NCBI RefSeq assembly: GCF_004770765.1
Contig: NZ_RQFK01000007.1
Span: 248,001-312,000 of the forward strand
Source of the DNA: Leptospira noumeaensis
Lineage (GTDB): Bacteria > Spirochaetota > Leptospiria > Leptospirales > Leptospiraceae
Length of the DNA stretch: 64,000 bases
Direction of reading: 5' to 3'
Part shown: one piece after another, positions 50,010 to 59,580 of the stretch
Numbering within the stretch: position 1 is the first letter of the stretch
Layout: the number at the start of each line of letters is the position of its first letter
Translations under genes and position numbers: made by a program
The notes under the pieces: model-generated
The model's database searches: none
Told to the model about the DNA's origin: nothing
What the model saw: only the letters and a program-made list of their open reading frames with translations

Positions 50010-53000
50010 ATGAGGAAGTATTTCTTTTTAGTTTTTCTTTTAATTATTCTTACGATCACAACTGTCTCTTTTATGGGTGGACAAAGGCTTCCTTTGGCGA
50101 TGCCGGAAGTCTCAGTTGACCAAAATGGAAATGCAAATTTTTCGATTCCTTTGGAAGTTCCTGATGGAACGGGAGGATTGACGCCTTCATTAAGTTTGTC
50201 CTATTCATCTGGTGGCGGCAATGGACTACTCGGAAGAGGGTTTGGCCTTTCCGGGCAAAGTTTTATCAAAAGGGATCTATCTTACGGTATTAATTATAAT
50301 TCAAACGATAGCTATTATTCTTCCGATTATGGACAGTTGGTTGATTCCAATGGGAATAAATCAGTATATTATACAAAAGAAGAGAGTTTCGTTAGTTTTT
50401 TCCCTCAAGGAGACTCTGGTAAAGGCCCTACAGAATTTATTGCTTATGATAAAGAAGGAAATCAATTCACTTATGGTGGGAGTGGTGCTCAGTTATTGCA
50501 CCCCAATGGTGCTGTTCGGACTTGGGCTTTACGTGAAACTCGTGAACCTCACGGGGAAACGATAAGATACGAATGGGAGATTAGGAAAGGCGAACTTTAT
50601 CTTTCTAAAATTATCTACGCAGGTGGCGTTCGAAATATCAACTTTGAGTATACGGATCGAATCGATGTAGAAACCGATTATTCCGAAAAGGCTCAGACCA
50701 CAAGGGATTGGCTTTTGAAGCGCATTCGGTTTTATTCAGAAAATTCACATGTTCATAGTTATGAATTTTTTTATGCGAATGATATAAAAACTAAGGTTAG
50801 CTTGCTAACAAAGCTGGAGTTCGAAAAAGATAACTTTTTCTCATTGGCTACGCACTTGCCATTAGAGTTTTCCTATACCCCTAGCCATGAGGGGGTGATA
50901 TCTAAACTGAATGCAGGAAGTAGTTTGTTGTCCGGTGGTTACGATGCGCAAGGTGATATCATTGATCGTGCTTTTCTTATGGATAGAAATTTACTTTATA
51001 ACGTACTTGCAGCTTTTCTAGGTAAACCAAGTATACGAGCAGACGCGAAGCAGGAACTAAACAATTATGCTGCCCAATTTAGGCCTATAAAAAGTTTCGG
51101 AATCGTTAGTGGGAATGGGACTGTTGAAGGTTTCAATGCTAATGCAGAACTGGTTCAAGCCAATCAATATTATTCTGAGGTTGAACTCCTTGGCAGGTAT
51201 CCTATTGGTAATAAATATAGACAAGCTTGTGATATAGGGGTGATAGCCTGTATATGTACTGCTTTCCCTGGCTGTCCTGACTTTGCCTTTGCGGCTTGTG
51301 GTCAATATTTTGTCTTTAATGCTGAAGGATGTAACGATGGGGTTGTGTCTCCGGGTAAAATTTTAATACCGACTGACATTGACGGCGATGGGATCGCGGA
51401 ATCTTCTCGTTTATTGGGCCGGATGGATAATAACCAAGTATATCTGCGAACGGATGACTTAAAAAATGGGAAAAACTTTGAGTCTCCTCGTTTTCCAATC
51501 AAATATAATACATACTTTTCGTTAGCTGATATGGACGGTGATGGAACTACTGATTTCCTATATGAATACAATAGTAAGTTATATATTGCCTTTTCCAATG
51601 GTAGCGGACTTGGAAATCCAATTGGTTATTCGAATATCAACCTAAACCCTTCTTCTCAGAATTACCGTTTAACACAAAATTACCACCGTGTAGATTATAC
51701 TGTCGATATCAACCGAGATGGACGTACTGATTTTATCCATTTATCCAGTGACAAGATGTCAATTTATATCTCGCAAGGTAAGAGTTTTTTACCAGAGAAA
51801 GTCATTTGGTATGGTGGGAATAGGAGTTTGGTTCAAGAAACCTTGGATACAAACCCCTTTGTCGCACATAGAATGAATCAATTTGTTGATGTCGATGGAG
51901 ATGGAATTCCTGAACATTTGCAAATAGTCAATGTAAACCCTCCTCCTGAACAAAGTATTTTACTTGCAGTCAAAGAGCGTCATAAACAAGAACAAGCTGC
52001 CGCTGAAGCAGAGGTTGGCTATTTTAAGGAACAAATGTTGTTTCTTATCAATGGAGGATGGGGAGATTTTTTTCATGTGCGTTATATTGAAAGTTCTATC
52101 ATTGCGGATTGGCGATGGCTGTATTGGGAACTTCTTAGTCGACCGGGAACAGCCACAGAGACTGAAAAATCGCAACTCATTGAAGCAATTGATAGACAGT
52201 TTTTTGAAGTGAAGTACAAGGATCTTGTCCAAAGGCAAGCAAACGAAATTGATATTGAGATTAGTAGGATGAGAAATGTCAACTTAGCCGCCTCTCATTA
52301 TCAGTTAATCACCACAAAAATTAATTTAGCAAACAATAGTCTTTCGCAAACTGCGATCGATTTACCCAAGTCCATTGTTGGTTATATGGGGAAAAATTGG
52401 CTTGTTGATATCAATCGAGATGGAATGCCCGATTTAGTGACACTAACCAATCTAAATAGTCACTTTAATCCTTATGACTATGGGGTGGAGAATCCAGCCG
52501 CCTTATCTTCTACGATCAGTGTTGTTTTCAATAAAGGGGGGTATTTTGATACAAGTGAAATTGTATCTTCCGGCATGCCTACAACTATCAAACCAGACAG
52601 ATTTGCAGAAAGGGATGATCCAAATCTAAATGCGGCCGCTAGTTTTGATTTTGTAGATGTAGATGAGGATGGACAATATGATTTTGTTGTTAAGGAGTTT
52701 AATAATTTATACTATCATATTTATTCAGGAAACGGCAAAGGAAGTTTTTTACGAACGAGTGAATTTTCCATTGAATCCGCTGAAATTGCCGACAGCCGGT
52801 TTGAAGACCGCAATGAAGACGGAATCCCTGATTTTTATTACCAATATGGCAAGAGCTTAGTTACAAAACAAATATCGGCAGTTACTCCAAATGCTACTGG
52901 AGGAATGCTTAGTAAGGTTACGAACAACGTCAATGGTGCTGAGGCATCGGTTCAGTATGTTTGGAAAAATAGCGTGCCAGGGGCAGTGCAGAAGGGAACA

Positions 53001-56000
53001 GGAAGTTACGCTACATCTCTTCCCAATGGCTCGCCTAAACTGCTTGTGGCATCAGTGACTTCCCGAGCCGGTGCTGGTTTAGCAGAATACAAATCAGAAT
53101 ACGGTTATACAAACTCGCGATATAAACCAGGTGATTTGGAAACAAGTTTGAACTTAGGTTTTGAAACATTTACAGAAAGAAATTATGCGAATGGAGAACT
53201 AAAGGGAAGCACGGTTTCCACTTATATCCATTCAGGTGCTAGTGCAGGGCTTCTCGCAAAAACTGAAAGTTTTACCGCTAACAACTCTTTAGTCGAGAGG
53301 ACAGCATATGGTTATTCACTTTATCATCCACATATTGGGACAAGGTTACGAATTTCAAACTTGACCACAAAAGAAACGTACGATAACGGACAGCTCAAAG
53401 ACCAAATCACAAGTTCTGTGACTTACGATCCAGCCTATGCCTACTCACCAAGTGTTTCTGAAGCAGTTCACAACGGGCGAACCACACGGATGGAAATGAG
53501 TTACCAAAATAATTCAGCCATGAAGATACTCGCTATGCCGACAGAATCTAAAAAAACAGTGAACGGTAGTTTGGTGGAACATAAAAAATGGGCTTACAAC
53601 GGTGCTGATATGGCTTCGGAAAGTAAACTAGTGAGTTCAGGGCAGTGGTATTCCGTTTATTATTCTTATGATGCCATTGGGAATGTGGCAAGTTCAACGG
53701 ATTCTCTCGGTAGGACTTTGTCCTATGAATATGGGGACATCACCCGCAGTAAACCTACAGTGGCAAGGAATGCACTGGGGCAAACTACCAAAAAAACTTA
53801 CGATGCAAAACTGGATATGGAAACCCGCCTGGAAGATCCTAACGGGAATGTGGTCACTTTCGAATACGATGAGTATGGAAGAAAGACTGCTAGTTACTTG
53901 GACGGGGAAAAACAAGAATCCATTGAGTATTCTTTTGATGGATCTTATTTTACCACAAAACAAACAACACATTCCGATGAGGGCGAGGTTTGGACAAAGG
54001 AAACAACTGATTTACAGGGAAAGGTTGTTAAAAAAGAATCTCTCGTTGTGGATGGAATTGTTTCTACGGTTGAAACGAAGTATGATTCTCTTGGCCGGGA
54101 GATCCAGAAATCTAATTCTTATTTTACTGGCGAGTCTCCTCGATGGTCTTATACTTATTATTATACCCAAGCGGAAGACACAGGGGAACGACCGAAGGAA
54201 ACCATAGCGGCTACCGGAGAAATTTCTCGAATGGTGTATGGACTTCGCACTACGTCTGTCACAACTACAAATCAATCGGACGTGATTCGCACAGAAACAC
54301 AAAATCAGGACAGTTGGGGTAGGCTTGTTACCAAAACAAGCCAAGGGGAAACATTAGAATACCAATATGACAATGCCGATCGTATGGTTCAAATCTCTGA
54401 TCCAGGGAATGGGATTACAGAAATTAATTATGATATTGGTGGGAGAAAAACTAGGTATAGCGATTCCAATTCAGGAACCATTACCTACACCTACAATGTA
54501 GCGGGTGATTTGCTAATCCAGACTGATGCACGAGGGATTGTTGTACGTAAGGAAGTGGATGGAATGGGAAGGGTCACGAAGGTGATGCCGGGAAATGACA
54601 TTCCAACAATCTATGAATATGATTCTGGAAATTCTATCGCAAGCACCCATGTGATAGGAAAGTTAACGAAAGTGACAGATAGTTCTGGGGTTACTGAACT
54701 TGCATATGATAGAAAAGGGAATGTAATTGGTGAAAAACGCACCATTGACGATTTGCAGGTGCTTTTCCAAAGATCTTACGATGCGTTTGGTCGTGTGAAA
54801 ACCATTACCTATCCGGAAGGGACACTGGTTCGTAACCACTACACAGGAACCGGACAACTTGCCTTTTTGACAATGGACTCTCATGATGGGAATAGCCTTA
54901 ACCATACAGTGGTGAGTTATGAAGGCCCAAAGATCGCTGATGATAAATATTATATAGAACGAAAAACAGGGAATGGGATTGTTACAAAGATTGGCTACGA
55001 CCCACTTCGCATGCGACCACAAAGCCTTGTGACTTACCTAAAAGACAGCTCTGTCGAACAAAGTATCAAGTATGATTATGACAAACGTGGAAACATATCT
55101 GCAATTACGGATCTCATGAATGAATCAAGATCCCAAAGTTTTGAATATGACCACTTGAACCGAGTGAAGAAAGCGCTTGGTAAGTATGGAGAAGAGAACT
55201 ACAATTATCATAGGAATGGAAACTTACTCAATAAGGGAGCATTTACTTATTCCTATGACAATGGAAACCATATCCATGCAGTGACAAGAGTGAATAGTCC
55301 GAATACAGGGATTGTTGGTTATACCTACGATGCGATGGGGAATATGACCACACGCAATGGGGATACACTTGTCTATAATGCACAAAACAAACTGCAACGA
55401 ATTGAAACAAATGGTGGGGACAGGTTCGAATACACTTATGACCATTCGGGGATGAGGATTAAAAAGTCCTTACAGAATTCGAATACAACAACTTATAGCT
55501 TTGGTAACTATTACGAGATCCATCGCTCACCAGGAGCACAAGAGAAACATACGTTGTATGTGGTAGGAGCGGAAGGAGATATGGTGGCTCAGTATAGCCG
55601 AGGGGATGCGATTTTACTGAACCAGATGGCATCGAACGATTGGTTAGTAAATCCCTTTTGCAAGGATGTAAACATCGATTGTGATACTTACTGGAAGAAC
55701 CGAGTTGGTTTTGCATTAGTTAGCTTTTTAGAAGATACGAATTTGTATGTGGATGGAAAGATTAGAGAAGGTCACAGAGTCTTACCTTGGGTGGTAATTC
55801 TTGGACTTTTGTTCTGGGTGGTATACAAAACAAAAGACCAAATAGATGAGGTTAACCCAGAAAACCAAACCATTGACTTATTTGGAATCTCTATCTTACC
55901 TGATTTAACCAATAGTTTCCAAAAACAAATTCCTCGTTATGGAACAGCCTTGTTTGTCGTTCTATTTACTTTTACCACAACAGCAGGATGTTTTCCCTTG

Positions 56001-57170
56001 TTACTGGGTGGTGCGGAGGGTGAATCGGGGACCCCAATTTGGATGTTAGGCCTAGGGACTGGTATACCAAGTGATACTCAGTCTGTTGGAGACGAACCAG
56101 GTCAAGGTGGAAGCGGTGGTGGAGGAGGTTCCTCCACAGGAAATGCGAGAGTATCTGGAATGTATTTTTTCCATCCCGATCATTTAGGAAGTATTACCAT
56201 GATTACCGATGGGAATGGCAACGTTCTAGCAGGTGGAGAAAGGGGTGGTAAGAGCCATATCACTTACAAACCTTATGGAGAAATATTAAGGACAGACTCG
56301 TATGGCCCAGACATTACTAAATTCAAATATACGGGACAAGAAGAAGACCAGGAAAGTGGATTGTATTACTACAAGGCGCGGTATTATGATGCTGCTTTGG
56401 GTAGATTTGCAAGTAATGATGGTATGGCCATGCCTAGTAGCATTCAAGGCTTAAATAGAATGATGTATGTGGAAGGGAATCCGATTTCTTTTAGAGATAA
56501 TACTGGTAACTTTAGCTCGAAGAATTTTTTACAGGATTTGGCAAAGTTTGTGATAGCGGAAGTTGCTTCTAAGTCAGATAATCCAGTGCTTAAATTTATG
56601 GCAGAAGTTGCAGGGCAGAAAGCACTCTATAAAATTAGAAAACACCGAGGTAGTGCGTTTATGAGAAGTGATTTTGGTAAGATATACAATACATTAAATC
56701 CTATAAATATTGTTGGTGCATTATATGCGATTACAAATTATGTAGCAGGCAAAGTATTGCAGCGTGATACTAAATTCAAGAAAGTAAATGGTGGATATGT
56801 GGTACAAGGTGGACCGCTTGCCTATTCTGGTATAACAATAGGACAATTTGCTGTGACTGGTGGAACAGATGAAGAATCATTGCGTCACGAAACAGCACAT
56901 TTGCAGCAATATAGAGAATGGGGTGTTCACAAATATATGGGTAATTTGGGATCTTCTCCATTGAGAAATTTACTGAATTATCCTGAGTTAGAATCGGAGA
57001 ATGATGCGGATAAACGAGCTGGGACTTTTGGATATGGTGCCGGTACAAAAAAAAGCAATTACATGATAGCCCTAAACATTCTTAATTCTATGCGAGGTAT
57101 AAGCCCTGATAAATATAACGAAAGATTAATTCAAATTTTCATGATTCAGCAAATAGGATATATCCCTTGA
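50010..57170 (+). CDS. Giant SpvB/RHS-repeat polymorphic-toxin-type protein with C-terminal HETAH motif
   Basis: 2,386 residues. Order: signal peptide (1-22); SpvB-like domain (about 25-300; LEVPDGTGGLTPSLSLSYSS); a Cys-rich insert (about 405-450); seven DxDxDG FG-GAP/VCBS-like motifs near 455, 507, 567, 627, 799, 882 and 932; RHS YD repeats (about 1215-1815); two hydrophobic segments (about 1924-1941 and 1977-1995, the second ending in Cys); a Gly/Ser linker near 2033; RHS core-associated domain (HPDHLGSI near 2055 to YYKARYYDAALGRF near 2135); a distinct C-terminal domain with LRHETAHLQQYREWG near 2291, an HExxH-type zinc site. RHS proteins encapsulate and release C-terminal toxins. Export is by signal peptide; toxicity is inferred. 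No strong Shine-Dalgarno. Confidence 0.88.
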   Translation: MRKYFFLVFLLIILTITTVSFMGGQRLPLAMPEVSVDQNGNANFSIPLEVPDGTGGLTPSLSLSYSSGGGNGLLGRGFGLSGQSFIKRDLSYGINYNSNDSYYSSDYGQLVDSNGNKSVYYTKEESFVSFFPQGDSGKGPTEFIAYDKEGNQFTYGGSGAQLLHPNGAVRTWALRETREPHGETIRYEWEIRKGELYLSKIIYAGGVRNINFEYTDRIDVETDYSEKAQTTRDWLLKRIRFYSENSHVHSYEFFYANDIKTKVSLLTKLEFEKDNFFSLATHLPLEFSYTPSHEGVISKLNAGSSLLSGGYDAQGDIIDRAFLMDRNLLYNVLAAFLGKPSIRADAKQELNNYAAQFRPIKSFGIVSGNGTVEGFNANAELVQANQYYSEVELLGRYPIGNKYRQACDIGVIACICTAFPGCPDFAFAACGQYFVFNAEGCNDGVVSPGKILIPTDIDGDGIAESSRLLGRMDNNQVYLRTDDLKNGKNFESPRFPIKYNTYFSLADMDGDGTTDFLYEYNSKLYIAFSNGSGLGNPIGYSNINLNPSSQNYRLTQNYHRVDYTVDINRDGRTDFIHLSSDKMSIYISQGKSFLPEKVIWYGGNRSLVQETLDTNPFVAHRMNQFVDVDGDGIPEHLQIVNVNPPPEQSILLAVKERHKQEQAAAEAEVGYFKEQMLFLINGGWGDFFHVRYIESSIIADWRWLYWELLSRPGTATETEKSQLIEAIDRQFFEVKYKDLVQRQANEIDIEISRMRNVNLAASHYQLITTKINLANNSLSQTAIDLPKSIVGYMGKNWLVDINRDGMPDLVTLTNLNSHFNPYDYGVENPAALSSTISVVFNKGGYFDTSEIVSSGMPTTIKPDRFAERDDPNLNAAASFDFVDVDEDGQYDFVVKEFNNLYYHIYSGNGKGSFLRTSEFSIESAEIADSRFEDRNEDGIPDFYYQYGKSLVTKQISAVTPNATGGMLSKVTNNVNGAEASVQYVWKNSVPGAVQKGTGSYATSLPNGSPKLLVASVTSRAGAGLAEYKSEYGYTNSRYKPGDLETSLNLGFETFTERNYANGELKGSTVSTYIHSGASAGLLAKTESFTANNSLVERTAYGYSLYHPHIGTRLRISNLTTKETYDNGQLKDQITSSVTYDPAYAYSPSVSEAVHNGRTTRMEMSYQNNSAMKILAMPTESKKTVNGSLVEHKKWAYNGADMASESKLVSSGQWYSVYYSYDAIGNVASSTDSLGRTLSYEYGDITRSKPTVARNALGQTTKKTYDAKLDMETRLEDPNGNVVTFEYDEYGRKTASYLDGEKQESIEYSFDGSYFTTKQTTHSDEGEVWTKETTDLQGKVVKKESLVVDGIVSTVETKYDSLGREIQKSNSYFTGESPRWSYTYYYTQAEDTGERPKETIAATGEISRMVYGLRTTSVTTTNQSDVIRTETQNQDSWGRLVTKTSQGETLEYQYDNADRMVQISDPGNGITEINYDIGGRKTRYSDSNSGTITYTYNVAGDLLIQTDARGIVVRKEVDGMGRVTKVMPGNDIPTIYEYDSGNSIASTHVIGKLTKVTDSSGVTELAYDRKGNVIGEKRTIDDLQVLFQRSYDAFGRVKTITYPEGTLVRNHYTGTGQLAFLTMDSHDGNSLNHTVVSYEGPKIADDKYYIERKTGNGIVTKIGYDPLRMRPQSLVTYLKDSSVEQSIKYDYDKRGNISAITDLMNESRSQSFEYDHLNRVKKALGKYGEENYNYHRNGNLLNKGAFTYSYDNGNHIHAVTRVNSPNTGIVGYTYDAMGNMTTRNGDTLVYNAQNKLQRIETNGGDRFEYTYDHSGMRIKKSLQNSNTTTYSFGNYYEIHRSPGAQEKHTLYVVGAEGDMVAQYSRGDAILLNQMASNDWLVNPFCKDVNIDCDTYWKNRVGFALVSFLEDTNLYVDGKIREGHRVLPWVVILGLLFWVVYKTKDQIDEVNPENQTIDLFGISILPDLTNSFQKQIPRYGTALFVVLFTFTTTAGCFPLLLGGAEGESGTPIWMLGLGTGIPSDTQSVGDEPGQGGSGGGGGSSTGNARVSGMYFFHPDHLGSITMITDGNGNVLAGGERGGKSHITYKPYGEILRTDSYGPDITKFKYTGQEEDQESGLYYYKARYYDAALGRFASNDGMAMPSSIQGLNRMMYVEGNPISFRDNTGNFSSKNFLQDLAKFVIAEVASKSDNPVLKFMAEVAGQKALYKIRKHRGSAFMRSDFGKIYNTLNPINIVGALYAITNYVAGKVLQRDTKFKKVNGGYVVQGGPLAYSGITIGQFAVTGGTDEESLRHETAHLQQYREWGVHKYMGNLGSSPLRNLLNYPELESENDADKRAGTFGYGAGTKKSNYMIALNILNSMRGISPDKYNERLIQIFMIQQIGYIP

Positions 57171-57418
57171 AAAAAACAAAAAAGAATTCCTTGTTGGGTT
57201 TGGTGTTAGTAATGCTACTTAATTGCGGATCACGTAGTGTGTCTGTTATGCGGGAAGAATGCAGAAGAGCATACAGTGAAGATTTGCCATTGGTAATAGC
57301 AGCATCGGGTGTAACAAAAGAAGAGGAGTTAAATCAGGCGGTGACAGGACTTTTGACTGGATATTTAATGTGTTTAGCGAATGCCAAAACAAGCGGGAGT
57401 AATGGACCTATGTTATAA
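57167..57418 (+). CDS. Small lipoprotein, candidate immunity or partner of the RHS protein
   Basis: 83 residues from a TTG that overlaps the RHS stop (TTGA), with AGGAT upstream. Signal peptide and lipobox LGLVLVMLLNC give a mature lipoprotein of about 64 residues that has another two Cys (REECRR, LMCLAN) and a helical end. Translational coupling to the RHS toxin-type gene and its position straight after the variable C-terminal domain is the usual arrangement of an immunity protein. A periplasmic immunity lipoprotein would match a toxin that acts outside the cytoplasm. No family is recognised. Confidence 0.6.
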   Translation: MKKTKKNSLLGLVLVMLLNCGSRSVSVMREECRRAYSEDLPLVIAASGVTKEEELNQAVTGLLTGYLMCLANAKTSGSNGPML

Positions 57419-57903
57419 ATAAAATGCAGTAGTCTATTCTGAGATAGAAATTACCTTAATCCTATAAACAAATGAGTATGACTTCCGTTAAAAATGAAAT
57501 ATTAGAGTATATCACTACGTTGACTTTGGAATAGTTTTTTTAAATTAAATCTTCACCCGCGAGAAGGATACGGCGGGCTTGGTCGGAGGAGGCGCTGGCC
57601 TCCGACGACGGGAGCGAACGCGCACCCCAGAGTAGCCTGATCCCGACGAACATTGAAAAAGTGGCCGTCAGACGGTTTTTATTTTTGATTATGGGTTTTA
57701 CTTTCGGGACTCGCCCTTGCAATGCATTGCGATAAGTAAGGGAGGAGCTCTTCGAATTTGTTTTGTTTAATCCATTGTTCGATTTTTCATTGGATTGGAT
57801 GGATTTGGCAGTTTTTCATTTTTATAAAAACTCACTTACCACTTAGATCTTGGCGTTTTCCTTCGAGAAAATTTAGTTTCATACAAGGGACTTTTATTTT
57901 CAA
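57419..57903. other. Intergenic region with a G+C-rich stem-forming element
   Basis: 485 bases without a convincing gene. The first 120 and last 180 bases are A+T-rich; bases about 57550-57690 are markedly G+C-rich. A minus-strand frame of 60 codons crosses it (57722-57540) but lacks protein-like composition. The upstream promoter of the sulfatase must lie in the last part. Confidence 0.5.
57583..57605. repeat. Hairpin in G+C-rich intergenic element
   Basis: TCGGAGG and CCTCCGA are exact complements around a 9-base loop. The surrounding G+C-rich block (about 57550-57690) differs from all flanking DNA and may be a dispersed repeat, a structured RNA or the scar of inserted DNA. Identity is unknown. 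Confidence 0.5.
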
Positions 57904-59565
57904 ATGAAACTTTTTAAAAAACTAATCGCAGCCGTTTTTGTTCTTTTTATCCTTTTAGGTGTTCTCTATTACAATCGATTGCTTTTACTTCGTTATTCTC
58001 TGGGTTGGATTACTGACATCCGTCATCCGAGGGAACCCAACCATCCTGTACCTTGGCAAACTGGGCCGGATCATTCCAAAGAACCACTCACGAGTCGCCC
58101 ACCGAATGTCATTGTCATTATGGCAGATGATTTAGGATTTAATGATGTCACTACGTATGGTGGTGGTTATGCGGACTTAGGAGTTCCTACACCTAATATT
58201 GATTCCATAGCGAAGGATGGTGTGCGTTTTGATTCTGGGTATTCAGGGAGTGCTGTTTGTACGGTTTCTCGTGCAGCGTTACTGACCGGAAGATATCCTT
58301 CTCGATTTGGAGTGGAATATACTCCCACCCCAGGAGCACTCGCAAGAGTGGGTGCTGATTTATATGCAGATCCGAACCGATTGTATCCCGTTGTGATTGA
58401 TAAAGAAAAAGCCGAAAAATCCAAAAGTTTTAATGAGTTAGGGATGCCTGGTTCGGAAATTACCATTGCTGAAGTTTTGAAAGAACGAGGATACCACTCG
58501 GTTCACATTGGAAAATGGCATTTGGGAAGTACAGAAGAAATGCGTCCAAACAAACAAGGGTTTGACGAAACTTTGTTTATGGAGAGTGGGTTGTATCTTC
58601 CTGTCGATGATCCAAATGTTTATAATTCAAAACAGGATTTTGATCCGATTGATCGTTTTTTGTGGCCGAATATGCGGTTTGGCGTGAGTTATAATGGTGG
58701 TAAGTGGTTTGAACCCAGTAGGTATTTGACAGATTATTTTACTGATGAAGCTGTGAAGGTAATCAAAACAAATAAACATAGACCTTTCTTTTTGTTCTTA
58801 GCTCACTGGGCTGTTCACACTCCCTTACAAGCAAGTAAGGAAGATTATGATGCACTTTCGCATATCAAAGATCATCGAAAAAGAGTGTATTTGAGTATGA
58901 TTCGTTCTTTAGATCGAAGTGTTGGAAAAATTTTAGATTCATTGTCAGAAGAAGGGTTAGATAAAAATACAATTGTGATTTTTACAAGTGATAACGGAGC
59001 CCCGAATTATATCGGGTTACCTGATGTGAATTCGCCTTATCGTGGTTGGAAATTGACACTATTCCAAGGTGGAATTCGTGTTCCTTATGTTGCAAAGTGG
59101 CCAGGCCATATCAAACCAGGAACAAAATACCAAAATGCGATTACGAATATTGATATTTTGCCTACGGTAGCGGGAGCCGCTGGCGTAAAACTACCATTAG
59201 ATAGAAAAATTGATGGTGAGAATCTTTTGCCTTATTTAAAAGGCCAGGTGGTTCAGAAACCAAGACCACTCTTTTGGAGTGACGGGTATTACCAAACAGT
59301 GCAGGCAGATGGATGGAAATTAATTCGGACAGAACGTCCGAAAAAGAAATGGTTGTTTCAATTAGAAGTTGATCCCTTGGAAAAGAAAAATGTTGTTTCT
59401 CTATTTCCTGATAGATTGGCAAAGTTAGAAAGTTTATTAGATCATTATAACAAACAAATGCCTGGACCACTTTGGCCGTCATTTATTGAATTTCCTGTTT
59501 CCATAGATAAAACTCTGGATCAAAAACAAGAAGCAGATGATGAATATACATATTGGGTGAATTAA
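57904..59565 (+). CDS. Membrane-anchored S1-family sulfatase with C-T-V-S-R active site
   Basis: 553 residues. One N-terminal membrane helix (LIAAVFVLFILLGVLYY) anchors it with the enzyme outside the cytoplasm. Sulfatase features: VIMADDLGFND (metal Asp pair), AVCTVSRAALLTGRYPSRFG with the residue to become formylglycine at Cys119, HIGKWHLG, FTSDNGAPN (metal Asp-Asn) and KWPGHIKPG. The usual Cys-x-Pro/Ala-x-Arg motif has Val in the third place. Substrate unknown. A formylglycine-generating enzyme gene begins 15 bases after its stop, supporting maturation in situ. Confidence 0.88.
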   Translation: MKLFKKLIAAVFVLFILLGVLYYNRLLLLRYSLGWITDIRHPREPNHPVPWQTGPDHSKEPLTSRPPNVIVIMADDLGFNDVTTYGGGYADLGVPTPNIDSIAKDGVRFDSGYSGSAVCTVSRAALLTGRYPSRFGVEYTPTPGALARVGADLYADPNRLYPVVIDKEKAEKSKSFNELGMPGSEITIAEVLKERGYHSVHIGKWHLGSTEEMRPNKQGFDETLFMESGLYLPVDDPNVYNSKQDFDPIDRFLWPNMRFGVSYNGGKWFEPSRYLTDYFTDEAVKVIKTNKHRPFFLFLAHWAVHTPLQASKEDYDALSHIKDHRKRVYLSMIRSLDRSVGKILDSLSEEGLDKNTIVIFTSDNGAPNYIGLPDVNSPYRGWKLTLFQGGIRVPYVAKWPGHIKPGTKYQNAITNIDILPTVAGAAGVKLPLDRKIDGENLLPYLKGQVVQKPRPLFWSDGYYQTVQADGWKLIRTERPKKKWLFQLEVDPLEKKNVVSLFPDRLAKLESLLDHYNKQMPGPLWPSFIEFPVSIDKTLDQKQEADDEYTYWVN

Positions 59566-59580
59566 TTTTTATCACCTAGT

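Noticed and set aside
53668..54207. A 179-codon open frame inside the RHS gene
   Set aside because: Same strand, other frame, Trp/Met/Arg-rich translation without family features; a shadow of the repetitive RHS sequence.
50010..57170. Treating the RHS gene as two genes because of the internal hydrophobic segments
   Set aside because: The frame is uninterrupted for 2,386 codons and the RHS core domain follows after the segments in the same frame.
57540..57722. A 60-codon minus-strand frame in the G+C-rich intergenic element
   Set aside because: Low-complexity Ser/Ala/Arg translation with no start context; better explained by the structured DNA element.
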